NCBI GenBank assembly: GCA_963532425.1
Contig: CAUSKK010000001.1
Span: 1-64,000 of the forward strand
Reading direction: 5' to 3'
DNA length: 64,000 bases
DNA from: CAUSKK01 sp963532425
GTDB taxonomy: Bacteria > Pseudomonadota > Gammaproteobacteria > Cardiobacteriales > Cardiobacteriaceae
Both the position numbers and the translations under genes were made by a program. Of the stretch, positions 1 through 9,447 are shown in pieces. Position 1 is the stretch's first letter; every line of letters starts with the position of its first letter. The notes under the pieces are model-generated. The model did no database searches. It had not been told where the DNA came from and saw only the letters and a list, made by a program, of their open reading frames with translations.

Positions 1-21
1 GCCTCGGGCCCACCGGAGCCG

Positions 22-66
22 CGGCCCCCCGGGCCCCCGGCCCCCCGGCCCCCCGGCCCTCCGGGC
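22..66. repeat. C-rich low-complexity tract
   Basis: A run of G2C6-type units with a period of about 8 bases, interrupted by GGGCC. It lies at the window edge just before the first decamer island. No coding or RNA signal is visible. Confidence 0.6.
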
Positions 67-100
67 CGAGACGGCCACGGCTCCCTCTTTATCCTCACCG

Positions 101-1745
101 GTGAAGCGCTTCTCTCCCGAAAACCAGAAAAACCGAAGCGCTTCGCCATCGCCAACGGTGATTCAACCGAAGCGCTTTAGGCATTTAGCCGGTGGGAAGC
201 GCTTCAATTTTGAAGGGACAGCTAAGGCGAAGCGCTTCCCCTCGGTTGGAACGAAGCGCTTCCTCCGGTGGCTCCGTTATTTTTAGAGCAACCAGGCCCA
301 GACGCTTCGTCCGAACGAAGCGCTTCGGTCCATGCCGCCCCGTTTCCAACGAAGCGCTTCAATTAGGGACAGCCAAGCCGAAGCGCTTCCCCTGACGACC
401 TTCCTTCTTCACTGGCCCGGCCGAAGCGCTTCCTCCATTTGTTTTAGCCGGCGGCTGGGTTGGAATCTCGGCCGAGACCCCAAAGGGAAGCGCTTCGGTT
501 CTGGTATTCGGCCGACGGGAAGCGCTTCGCCACCGGCAGATTTTCATGGGCTGGGCCGCCGCCATTCCAGAGCCGAAGCGCTTCGTTCCAAATGGCCAGC
601 GGGAAACTCTTCCCTCCTTCAAGTCATAAAAATGGGCTTGGAATTGAAGCGCTCCCCCCATTTGTTTGAGTCGGCGGCCGGAATGGAATTCCGACCGAGG
701 CCCCAAAGGGAAGCGCTTCATCTCCAGAGAACTTTCCCAGTGAAGCGCTTCGGATTCGAACGCCCCAAAGAAAGGAAGCGCTCCCCTGCCGGAAAACTGC
801 CGAAGGAAGCGCTTCGTTCCTAGACCCCGACCCGGGGGAATCTGCTTTTTCGATTAACCGAAGCGCTTCGGTTGGAGAAGAACGCTGGCGGAAGCGCTTT
901 CTTTTGGGACTGTCATGGAAGAACGGAAGAAAAACCGGTGGGCCGAAGCGCTTCCCCCAAATCCAGCCGCTGAAAAATCTATTCGCTGAGATTGAAGCGC
1001 TTCACTTAGCCAGCCCCGGCCCCAATTCTCCCTAGTTGCTTTCCCACTTGCCGAAGCGCTTCGGACTGTCGGCCAATGGTTGTGGCTGGCTTCCTAATCC
1101 CCGCCCGGGCTGGGTTTAGTAGAAACAGCTCAGCAAAACGAAGCGCTCTACCCAATTTCCAACAACGTGCTTTCCGCTGGCAAGCCACAGAAGAAGGATT
1201 CCTTCTGCTCGGCCGGGGTGAAGCGCTTCCCGCTGAAAAGCTGTAGAAAAAGGAAGCGCTTCTTTCCCCAAGGCTTTTCCTAGCGAAGCGCTTCCCCTTA
1301 ATGAATGAATCCCGGTCCGCTCTAACGAAGTGCTTCCATCTGAATCGCCCCGGCGTCGAATGGCTGAGCAATCATCATCGCGGGCCCAAAGGGGGGAGCG
1401 CTTCTTTCATCCGATTCAGAGCGAAGCGCTTCGCCTGCACCGGCCCGGCCTAATGAAGCGCTTGTGGGTTTATCCCAGCTTCTTGGAACGAAGCGCTTCG
1501 GCTTGGGAAGGCACAGAAACCGAAGCGCTTCGCTTCAGGCACTCAGCCGGCGGGAAGCGCTTCGTCCCCGGGAGGCTTTCCCCAGTGAAGCGCTTCAATC
1601 TGAACGATTGGATTCCCCGGTTCGGCGGCCGTTGTTTTAGCCTCGGCCGAAGCGCTTCGGCCAGGGAAGACACAAAAACCAAAGCGCTTGGGCTTCCGAT
1701 GGGGCAGCGGGAACGAAGCGCTTCGGTTTTGGAAGTCGGCGGCCG
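101..1745. repeat. Palindromic decamer island 1 (GAAGCGCTTC)
   Basis: A gene-free stretch of about 1.6 kb holding roughly 29 exact copies of GAAGCGCTTC by eye, plus variants with one change (for example GAAGCGCTCC, GAAGTGCTTC, GAAGCGCTTT). Copies are typically 30-60 bases apart with mostly non-identical spacers. Blocks near 433-487 and 658-711 are recognisable degenerate duplicates of each other, both ending in CCCCAAAGG before a decamer. Open frames crossing the island encode only low-complexity KRF, EAL and RSAS words made by the decamer, so I do not call genes here. Confidence 0.9.
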
Positions 1746-2006
1746 GGGAGCACTTCCCGGGCCGGTCGGCCGAGGCCACGAAGGGCCACGAAGGGCCACG
1801 ACGGCGCCGGCGGCTCCTGAGGGGTTCGCCGGGGGTAAGGCTAGAGCGCCGGAAAATAAACGGCGAGGGGCGGCAGGGCAGAGCAGGGGGCAGCGGCGGC
1901 CGGCTCCGCCCGGTGCAGTGGGCATCGGCTCGGCAGCCGTCGGGTTTTAGGGTTGTGGCGGGGGCCAGCGCCCTAATCCAATCAAAAAAATGACTAAAGG
2001 TCAGGG
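1746..2006. other. Gene-free stretch between island 1 and glnD
   Basis: GC-rich DNA with a short direct repeat of CACGAAGGGC near 1776-1800 and no convincing gene. A weak hairpin (TGAC/GTCA arms, 1991-2003) followed on the minus strand by seven T lies just downstream of the glnD stop and may be its terminator. Confidence 0.4.
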
Positions 2007-4445
2007 CTAGCTGCCCGCCAGCGCCTGCTGCAGCAATGTTTTTAGCCGGGCCTGGCGGGCCGGGCTCAGGGGCCGCTGGTGCTCGTCGCTGAGATAGAAG
2101 GCGTCTTCGGCGCGCTCGCCCAGGGTGCTGATTTTGGCGTGGCTGATGAAGATATTCTCCTGCCAGAGCAGCCGGCTCATCAGGCTGAGCAGGCCGTGCT
2201 GGTCCTTGCAGCTCAAATCCAGCCGGGTGCGCTCGCCGGCCTGGAAAAACTGAATCTTCACGCGCGGATGAAAATAGGCCAACTGGTGCGCCGCCAGGCG
2301 CTTCGGCAGCGGGGGCAGGGGGCTTTCCCGGTGCAGTCGGGCTTCCAGCTCCTCGGCCCAGCCCGGCCGTTCCAGCGGGCGGCTCAGCACAAATTCCTGA
2401 ATGGTCAGGCGCTGGTCGCGGCTGCGGTAGAGCCGGGCCTCGACGATGTCGCCGTTGTGCTGTTCCAGATAGTGGCAGATGTGCGCAAACAGGCCGTTGG
2501 CCGGGCGCGGCGCCGCCACCATAAAGCTCAGCTTGCCCAGGGGCTGGAGCCAGCGGTCGCCCTGGAGCAGGAAGCGGGTTTTGCTGACGATGTCGCTGGT
2601 GTAGACGCCCAGGAAAAAATCATCGGGCAGATTGCGCCACAGAACCCGGCTCTCCGGCAGCAGCGTCGCCACCAGACTGCTGTCGAGCTGGGCGCGGAAA
2701 TCAACGGCCGGGCTGTCCCGGTCGAGGAGCAGCGTCCGGGTGCGCTGGTAGAGCCGGTGCAGCAGCTGGGCACGCCAGCCGTTCCAGAGGCTGGGGTTGG
2801 TGGCGCTGATGTCGGCCAGGGTGAGCAGATAGAGCAAATCCAGCCGCAGCGGACTACGCACCACCGCCGCAAACTGGGCGATGACCCGGGGGTCGTTGAT
2901 GTCCTGCTTCTGGGCCGTCAGCGACAGGGTCAGATGCTCGCGCACGAGAAATTCCAGCAGGGCCGCCTCCTCGCGGTTGAGCCAGCGCCGGCCGTAGCGC
3001 CGGGCGATGCGGGCGCCGATGACACTGTGGTCGCCGGCCTGGCCCTTGCCGATGTCGTGGAAGAGACCGGCCAGATAGAGCAAATCGCGCTGGGGCACCT
3101 CGGCCCAGAGGGCGGCGGCCTCGGGATAGGCCTCGCTGGGAGTGGCGAAGGCGTCGAGCTGGCGCAGCAGGCGCAGGGTGTGGGAATCGACGGTGTAGTG
3201 ATGGAAAAGGTCATATTGCATCTGGCCGGTGATGGCCCAGAACTCGGGAATGAGCCGGTGCAGCAAACCATAGTGGTGCAGGGCCTCCAGACTGGGCGCC
3301 ACCGGCGGCCGTTGCAGCAGCCGGCGGAACTGGGCGAAGGTCTCCGGCCGGGCGCGCTGGGCCCGGCTGAAGAGGCGGTCGCGCTCGTGCAAAAGCTGCT
3401 GTTCCAGCTCCGGATGCAGGCCGCGAATGCGCGGGTCGCTCTGCCAGTGGGCCAGGGCCGCCCAGAGCCGGGCCGGGGTCAGGGGGCCACGGCCGTTGAG
3501 CTGGCCGTGGCTGAGGACAAAATAGCCGTCGATGGCCTCGGCCTCGGCCACGGGGAAGCAGCGGTTATGCAGCTGTTTCAGGAGCCACTGGTTGTAGCGG
3601 TAGATGCGGCGGCTGGCCCGGTAGTAGCGGTGCATGAGCGCTTCGATGGCCCGGTTGGGTTCCTCGTCCGGGTAGCCGAGCCGGGCGGCCAGCTGGCGCT
3701 GGGTGTTGAAGCGGAGGATGTCCCTGCTCTTCGGGTCGAGCAGGTGCAGCAGCAGGCGCAGCCGTTCCATCTCGTTGATGCTGTTGCGGTATTTCTTCGC
3801 GGCGCTGGGGCCCAGGGACACCTTCCGGCCGGAGAAGCGCTCCAGCCAGCCAACCATATGCACATCGCGCAGGCCGCCGACGCCGTTCTTCAAATCCGGT
3901 TCGAGGCGGCCGAAATTCTCCCGGTGGCGGCGCTCCTGCTCGGCCCATTTGTAGCGCCAGTAGTCGGCGGCCGGCACCAGGTCGCGCCCGTTCAAATCGT
4001 AGCGGGCCCCGGCCAGCGGCCGCGCCTCCAGCAGACTGGTGAGGAAATCCCAGTCCCGGCGGGCATAGTCCAGCACCGCCGCCGGCGGGTGCACCTGCTG
4101 GCTCAGTTTCAGGCCACAGGCCCAGAGGTCGGCGATGAAAGCGCGCAGGGCCGGGCTGTCCGCACCGAGGATGAGCAAATCCACGTCCGAGGCCGGAAAC
4201 AGCTCGCGGCGGCCGTAGCCCCCGATGGCATAGAGGCCCACCTCGGCCGGTAGGGCGTGGCGCTGGAAGTGGTCGATGATGAGGGCGTCGATGGTGGCGC
4301 AGTGTTCTTCCAGCAGCGGCCGCACCGCCAGGGCCGGGCTGAAGTGCTCCCGCAGGGCGGCGCTGCGCCGTTGCAGCAGGGCGCGGCAGGCGGCCGGACT
4401 GAGGCCGGGGCGGTAGGGTTCCAGGGAAAGCAGCGCTTCGCTCAT
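2007..4445 (-). CDS. glnD: Bifunctional uridylyltransferase/uridylyl-removing enzyme GlnD
   Basis: GlnD senses glutamine and adds or removes UMP on PII proteins, setting glutamine synthetase activity. The 812-residue product has the nucleotidyltransferase motif GGYGRRELFPASDVDL at residues 75-90, a PII-uridylyltransferase middle region, an HD domain (LFHDIGKG near residue 465) and two C-terminal ACT-like regions, the last containing CKDQHGLLSLMSRLL. It is slightly shorter than the 850-890 residues usual for the family but looks complete. The start is preceded by a purine-rich AGGAGT. It lies downstream of map on the same strand, separated by a decamer-built terminator. Confidence 0.96.
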   Translation of the reverse strand: MSEALLSLEPYRPGLSPAACRALLQRRSAALREHFSPALAVRPLLEEHCATIDALIIDHFQRHALPAEVGLYAIGGYGRRELFPASDVDLLILGADSPALRAFIADLWACGLKLSQQVHPPAAVLDYARRDWDFLTSLLEARPLAGARYDLNGRDLVPAADYWRYKWAEQERRHRENFGRLEPDLKNGVGGLRDVHMVGWLERFSGRKVSLGPSAAKKYRNSINEMERLRLLLHLLDPKSRDILRFNTQRQLAARLGYPDEEPNRAIEALMHRYYRASRRIYRYNQWLLKQLHNRCFPVAEAEAIDGYFVLSHGQLNGRGPLTPARLWAALAHWQSDPRIRGLHPELEQQLLHERDRLFSRAQRARPETFAQFRRLLQRPPVAPSLEALHHYGLLHRLIPEFWAITGQMQYDLFHHYTVDSHTLRLLRQLDAFATPSEAYPEAAALWAEVPQRDLLYLAGLFHDIGKGQAGDHSVIGARIARRYGRRWLNREEAALLEFLVREHLTLSLTAQKQDINDPRVIAQFAAVVRSPLRLDLLYLLTLADISATNPSLWNGWRAQLLHRLYQRTRTLLLDRDSPAVDFRAQLDSSLVATLLPESRVLWRNLPDDFFLGVYTSDIVSKTRFLLQGDRWLQPLGKLSFMVAAPRPANGLFAHICHYLEQHNGDIVEARLYRSRDQRLTIQEFVLSRPLERPGWAEELEARLHRESPLPPLPKRLAAHQLAYFHPRVKIQFFQAGERTRLDLSCKDQHGLLSLMSRLLWQENIFISHAKISTLGERAEDAFYLSDEHQRPLSPARQARLKTLLQQALAGS

Positions 4446-4470
4446 GGTGGACTCCTTTATATATAGGGAT

Positions 4471-4498
4471 AAAAAAAGCGCTCCCTAGGAAGCGCTTC
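4471..4498 (-). terminator. Terminator built from decamer arms, downstream of map
   Basis: On the minus strand AAGCGCTTCC pairs with GGAGCGCTT (one bulge) and is followed by seven T (4471-4477). The first arm is an exact GAAGCGCTTC copy. It lies between map (stop at 4502) and glnD. Confidence 0.75.
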
Positions 4499-4501
4499 GT
4501 T

Positions 4502-5299
4502 CTAGTACTCCCGGCCGAGCCGCTGCCGTTCGGCGGCGCTCAGGGTCAGCACCTCGCAGCCGGCGGCCGTAACCGCCAGGGTGTGTTCAAACTGGGCCGA
4601 CAGGGAACGGTCGCGGGTTACCACCGTCCAGCCGTCGTTGAGCACCTTCAGCTCCTTGCGGCCGGCGTTAATCATCGGTTCGATGGTGAAGGTCATGCCC
4701 GCCACCAGCACCTGGCCGGTGCCGGGTCGGCCGTAGTGCAGCACCTGCGGTTCCTCGTGGAAGCCGCGGCCGATGCCGTGGCCGCAGAATTCGCGCACCA
4801 CCGAGAAGAACTCGCCCTCGGCGAAGGTTTGGATACAGTGGCCGATGTCGCCGAGGGTACGGCCGGGCTTGACGATGGCGATGGCGCGCCAGAGCGCTTC
4901 GTAGGTGGTGCTCACCAGCCGTTTGGCCAGCACGGAGCCCTCGCCGACGATGAAGGTGCGGTTGGTGTCGCCGTGCCAGCCGTCCTTGATAACGGTAACG
5001 TCGATATTGACGATGTCGCCGTTCTTCAGAATTTTGTCCGGCGAGGGAATGCCGTGGCAGATGACGTGGTTCACGGAAATGCAGGTGGATTTGGGGAAGG
5101 GCGGCGAACCGTAGTTGAGACAGGCGGGAATGGTGTGCTGTTCATTGACCATGTAGTCATGGCAGCGTTGGTCGAGTTCGGCGGTGGAGACGCCGGCCAC
5201 CACGTAGGGTTCAATCATATCGAGCACGTCGGCGGCGAGGCGGCCGGCCCGGCGCATATGGGCCAGGTCGTCGGGGGATTTAAGGCTGATGCCGGTCAT
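4502..5299 (-). CDS. map: Type I methionine aminopeptidase
   Basis: Removes the initiator methionine from new cytosolic proteins. The 265-residue protein has the five metal ligands of the family in order: Asp in NIDVTV, Asp in HGDTNRTF, His in GHGIGRGFHEEP, Glu in FTIEPMIN and Glu in AQFEHTLA. The length is typical. In many gammaproteobacteria map lies between glnD and rpsB, with rpsB divergent, as here except that an M15 peptidase gene lies in between. Confidence 0.97.
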   Translation of the reverse strand: MTGISLKSPDDLAHMRRAGRLAADVLDMIEPYVVAGVSTAELDQRCHDYMVNEQHTIPACLNYGSPPFPKSTCISVNHVICHGIPSPDKILKNGDIVNIDVTVIKDGWHGDTNRTFIVGEGSVLAKRLVSTTYEALWRAIAIVKPGRTLGDIGHCIQTFAEGEFFSVVREFCGHGIGRGFHEEPQVLHYGRPGTGQVLVAGMTFTIEPMINAGRKELKVLNDGWTVVTRDRSLSAQFEHTLAVTAAGCEVLTLSAAERQRLGREY

Positions 5300-5369
5300 G
5301 GGAATTCCTGATAAAAGCGCCTATTCTAGCCGGGCTGCGGTATATTGGCCGGTTTGCGAGGTTATCCCC

Positions 5370-6011
5370 ATGAAAAATAAATATTTACTGCCGCTGTGCG
5401 GCCTGCTGCTGGCCTGTAGTCCCAGCCACAGCCAAATCTACAGCACCAGCCAGTCCCCATACAGCCGGGAAATCCGCCAGCACTATGACCAACTCAACTA
5501 CGTTATCCACAGCACCCTGGCCGGCGTCTATGCCAATCCCAGCGAGGCCCGGGCGGCGCGCTATATGGTCTGGGTGGAGGTGCCGGTGTGGCGGCTGCGC
5601 CAGGGCCATAAATACCCGGGCCGGGCCAAATTCCAGGTGTTCAGCATGCTGGCCAACGAGGCGCGGCAAATCTTCGAGGAAATTTTCCAGGGACCGGAGC
5701 GCTTCCCCATTCATACGGTCATCGGCTTCCAGTGGCGGCCGGGCAATCCGCGCAGCTTCCACAACTACGGCCTGGCCATCGACATCAACCCGGACGAAAA
5801 CCCCCAGCTCAGCCCCGAGGGCCAGGTGCTGGTGGGTCGGCAGTGGGCGCCGGGCGCCAATCCCTTTTCCATTCGGCCCGATGGCGACGTGGTCAATGCC
5901 TTTCGCCGCCGGGGCTGGATTTGGGGGGCCCAGTTCCGCCGGCCGGATTTTATGCATTTTGGTTTCTATGAGATGCAGACGAAGATTCCCTTCGCTCAAA
6001 GCTCAAGGTAG
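5370..6011 (+). CDS. M15-family D-Ala-D-Ala carboxypeptidase-like lipoprotein
   Basis: Predicted cell-wall peptidase of the zinc M15 family (VanY/M15C-like), 213 residues. I chose ATG 5370 because it starts a lipoprotein signal (MKNKYLLPLCGLLLAC, lipobox LLAC, Cys16); the frame is open further upstream to 5289, but that extension has no such signal. Zinc-site motifs are visible: SFHNYGLAIDIN (SxHxxGxAxD) and a C-terminal DFMHFGF with the second histidine. Likely anchored in the outer or inner membrane facing the periplasm and acting on peptidoglycan stem peptides. The stop codon falls inside a 30-base tandem repeat. The substrate is inferred. Confidence 0.85.
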   Translation: MKNKYLLPLCGLLLACSPSHSQIYSTSQSPYSREIRQHYDQLNYVIHSTLAGVYANPSEARAARYMVWVEVPVWRLRQGHKYPGRAKFQVFSMLANEARQIFEEIFQGPERFPIHTVIGFQWRPGNPRSFHNYGLAIDINPDENPQLSPEGQVLVGRQWAPGANPFSIRPDGDVVNAFRRRGWIWGAQFRRPDFMHFGFYEMQTKIPFAQSSR

Positions 6012-6060
6012 GGGCCTTTCGCCAATGGAGGCTCAAGGTAGGGGCCTTTCGCCAATAGAG
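6001..6060. repeat. Two tandem 30-base units at the 3' end of the M15 gene
   Basis: Units 6001-6030 and 6031-6060 are identical except for one base (TGG versus TAG). The first contains the stop codon of the peptidase gene. The remainder of the gap to rpsB holds decamers at about 6076, 6237 and 6303 and the rpsB promoter. Confidence 0.9.
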
Positions 6061-6236
6061 GCGCAAACGGGGGAAGCGCTTCGCTGCGGGCCCCGGTAAA
6101 AAGCGGAGCCTAGCCAAATAAGCCCTGCCACCCTCACCGTCATTCTGAGTCGGGCCGTTTACACCCACCGGATTTCTTGCCGCCGGCTACTCCCACTGCT
6201 TTCCCTCGCTAATCCCTAGCCGACCGCGCCGCCGCC

Positions 6237-6263
6237 GAAGCGCTTCGGCATTTCTGCTATAAT
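6237..6263 (+). promoter_or_regulatory. Extended -10 promoter for rpsB-tsf, with a decamer at the -35 position
   Basis: TGCTATAAT (6255-6263) is a consensus extended -10 element. The -35 region has no good hexamer and is instead occupied by an exact GAAGCGCTTC at 6237-6246. A GC-rich discriminator follows, as is common for ribosomal-protein promoters. The leader to the rpsB start is about 105 bases and includes another decamer (6303-6312). Confidence 0.7.
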
Positions 6264-6376
6264 CCGCCGGCCCTTTTCGGGGCAAAAAACACAAATGTCC
6301 GGGAAGCGCTTCTGGGTCTTGTTGCAAGTAGGAGCGTGGGCATTTGGACGATTTAACCTAAAATTTTGGAGTATTT

Positions 6377-7138
6377 ATGAGCAAAGTTACTTTGCGTGAA
6401 CTGTTTGAAGCCGGCGCCCACTTTGGCCACCGGAGCCGTTTCTGGAACCCGAAAATGGCGCCCTATATCTACGGCACCCGGGGCGATATTCACATCATCA
6501 ACCTGGAACAGACCGTGCCCATGCTGAATGACGCCCTGAACTTCGTCGGCACCGTGGTGGCCAACGGCGGCACCGTGATGTTCGTCGGCACCAAACGCAA
6601 CGCCGCCGAAGCCGTGGAAGCCAGCGCCAGCCGCTGTGGCATGCCCTATGTGAGCTTCCGTTGGCTCGGCGGCATGATGACCAACTTCAAAACCATTCGC
6701 CAGTCCGTGGCCCGCCTGGAAGCCATCGAAAAAATGGCCGAAGACGGCACCTTCCAGAAGCTGGGTAAAAAAGAAGTCATCGTGCTGAACCGCGAGAAGG
6801 ACAAGCTGGAACGCGCCCTGAAGGGCATTCGCCGCATGAAACGTCTGCCGGACGTGCTGTTCGTCATCGACGTGGGCCATGAGCATATTGCCATCAAAGA
6901 GGCCCAGAAACTCGGCATTCCCGTGGTGGGCATCGTTGATACCAACAACTCCATCGAGGGCGTGGACTACATCATTCCCGGCAACGATGACAGCGTGCGC
7001 GCTATCAATCTCTATGCCGATGCCTTCGCCGCCGCCATCGAAGATGCGAAAGCCACCGCCGCCAACGGCCGGGGTGGTCAGAACGCCGAACAGGCCCTGG
7101 CTGAAACCGTCGCCCAAGAAGAAAAACAAGAGGACTAA
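6377..7138 (+). CDS. rpsB: 30S ribosomal protein S2
   Basis: Small-subunit protein S2, 253 residues. The N-terminus (LRELFEAGAHFGHRSRFWNP) and the central FRWLGGMMTNFKT segment are highly characteristic. The ATG is preceded by TTTTGGAG. Its long leader (promoter near 6258) could carry S2 autoregulation as in other gammaproteobacteria, but I did not resolve a structure. Immediately followed by tsf. Confidence 0.98.
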   Translation: MSKVTLRELFEAGAHFGHRSRFWNPKMAPYIYGTRGDIHIINLEQTVPMLNDALNFVGTVVANGGTVMFVGTKRNAAEAVEASASRCGMPYVSFRWLGGMMTNFKTIRQSVARLEAIEKMAEDGTFQKLGKKEVIVLNREKDKLERALKGIRRMKRLPDVLFVIDVGHEHIAIKEAQKLGIPVVGIVDTNNSIEGVDYIIPGNDDSVRAINLYADAFAAAIEDAKATAANGRGGQNAEQALAETVAQEEKQED

Positions 7139-7142
7139 TCCC

Positions 7143-8024
7143 ATGGCTGAAATTACTGCCGCTCTGGTAAAAGAACTGCGCGAGCGCACCGGCGCCGCCA
7201 TGATGGACTGCAAAAAAGCGCTGCAGGAAGTGGGCGGCGACATTGAGGCCGCCATCGAGCACATGCGCAAAACCGGTCTGGCCAAGGCCGAGAAAAAGGC
7301 CAGCCGCGTGGCCGCCGAAGGTCTGCTGGTGGTCTCGGCCAGCGCCGACCATAAAAATGTAACCCTGCTGGAAGCCAACTGTGAAACCGACTTCGTCGCC
7401 ATTGGCGATGATTTCGGCGGTTTTGCCCGCAAGATTGCCGACATTGCCCGCAGCAAAAATCTGGACAGCGTCGAAGCGCTCAGCGCCGCCGAATATGAAA
7501 ACGGCGTTTCCGTCGATGAGGCCCGCAAGGCCCTGATTGCCAAAATCGGCGAGAACATGACCGTGCGGCGCTTCGTCACCTACAACGCCAGCGGCGTGGT
7601 GGGTTCCTATCTGCACGGCAAGAAAATCGGCGTGCTGGTTGAGCTGGAGGGCAACAACGCCGAGCTGGCCAAGCAAATCGCCATGCACATCGCCGCCTCC
7701 AATCCCCAGGCCATCGATGAAAGCGGTCTGGACAGTGCCTTCGTGGACAAGGAACGGCGCATCGCCCAGGAAAAGGCCGTCCAGTCCGGCAAGCCCGCCG
7801 ACATCGCCGCCAAGATTGCCGAGGGCGCCCTGGCTAAAATCCTGAAGGAAGTTACGCTGCTGGGTCAGGCCTTCGTCATCGACCCGAGCAAAAGCGTGGA
7901 ACAGCTGCTGAAGGAAAACAAAACCAAGGTGCTGCGTTTCACCCGCTATGAGCTTGGCGAGGGCATCGAGAAGGAAGCCACCGACTTCGTTGCCGAAGTC
8001 ATGGCCCAGGCCAAAGGTAACTAA
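7143..8024 (+). CDS. tsf: Elongation factor Ts
   Basis: Guanine nucleotide exchange factor for EF-Tu, 293 residues. It starts at ATG 7143, four bases after the rpsB stop, with MAEITAALVKELRERTGAAM and the signature LEANCETDFVA. The frame is open further upstream inside rpsB, but the conserved N-terminus fixes this start. A Rho-independent terminator follows about 60 bases downstream, so the rpsB-tsf unit ends here. Confidence 0.98.
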   Translation: MAEITAALVKELRERTGAAMMDCKKALQEVGGDIEAAIEHMRKTGLAKAEKKASRVAAEGLLVVSASADHKNVTLLEANCETDFVAIGDDFGGFARKIADIARSKNLDSVEALSAAEYENGVSVDEARKALIAKIGENMTVRRFVTYNASGVVGSYLHGKKIGVLVELEGNNAELAKQIAMHIAASNPQAIDESGLDSAFVDKERRIAQEKAVQSGKPADIAAKIAEGALAKILKEVTLLGQAFVIDPSKSVEQLLKENKTKVLRFTRYELGEGIEKEATDFVAEVMAQAKGN

Positions 8025-8084
8025 TATGAAGCGCTTCGTGGCCCACCGTCCCCCGGCCGGCGGCGAAGCGCTTCCCCTCTTTTC

Positions 8085-8112
8085 AACCGCTAACTTGTTG
8101 GCGGTTTTTTTT
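8085..8112 (+). terminator. Rho-independent terminator after tsf
   Basis: AACCGCTAAC and GTTGGCGGTT form a 9-10 bp stem (one G-U pair) with a tiny loop, followed by a run of eight T. A decamer precedes it at about 8064. Confidence 0.85.
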
Positions 8113-8143
8113 GGCAATTTTTCTGATAGTTGAGGCTAAAAAT

Positions 8144-8875
<732 letters not shown>

Positions 8876-8878
8876 ATT

Positions 8879-9436
8879 ATGTTGAAAAAAATTGAAAAAG
8901 ACGCCACCGAGCGCATGGAAAAATCGGTCAAGGCCCTGGAGGGTGAATTGGCCAAAATCCGCACCGGCCGCGCCAGTGTCAGCCTGCTGGACCATATCAC
9001 CGTGGACTACTACGGCTCCCAGGTGCCCCTGTCCCAGGCGGCCAACGTTACCGTCAATGACTACCGCAGCCTCACCATTCAGGTCTGGGAAAAGCCGATG
9101 GTGGCGGTCATCGAAAAGGCCATCATCACCTCGGATTTGGGCCTGACCCCCAACACCGCCGGCCAGACGCTGCACATCAATTTGCCGCCGCTGACCGAGG
9201 AGCGGCGCCGGGAGCTGGTGAAGGTGGTGAACAAGGAGGGCGAGGCTGCCAAGGTGGCCATTCGCAACATTCGCCGCGATGCCAACACCGCCGCCAAGCG
9301 GCTGGTGGACGCCAAGGAGGTTTCCGAGGACGAGGGTAAGCGTGCCGAGGCGGATATCCAGAAAATCACCGACAAACACATCGAGGCTGTGGATAAGGTT
9401 CTGGCCCAGAAAGAAAAAGAGCTCCTCGAAATCTGA
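8879..9436 (+). CDS. frr: Ribosome recycling factor
   Basis: Splits post-termination ribosomes with EF-G. The 185 residues match the family length, with RTGRASVSLLDHITVDYYG and the C-terminal coiled-coil arm (EDEGKRAEADIQKITDKHI). Tightly coupled to pyrH upstream and uppS 11 bases downstream. Confidence 0.98.
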   Translation: MLKKIEKDATERMEKSVKALEGELAKIRTGRASVSLLDHITVDYYGSQVPLSQAANVTVNDYRSLTIQVWEKPMVAVIEKAIITSDLGLTPNTAGQTLHINLPPLTEERRRELVKVVNKEGEAAKVAIRNIRRDANTAAKRLVDAKEVSEDEGKRAEADIQKITDKHIEAVDKVLAQKEKELLEI

Positions 9437-9447
9437 GGGGCGCAGGG

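Noticed and set aside
101..1745. CRISPR-like array
   Set aside because: Only 10 bases are shared, the spacing is irregular, spacers contain related words, and no cas gene is present.
1330..1950. Overlapping long frames on both strands of island 1
   Set aside because: Their products are low-complexity words (KRF, EAL, RSAS) generated by the decamer in different frames; no domain or good ribosome-binding site.
2079..4253. 724-codon frame opposite glnD
   Set aside because: Antisense shadow of a high-GC conserved gene with no family resemblance.
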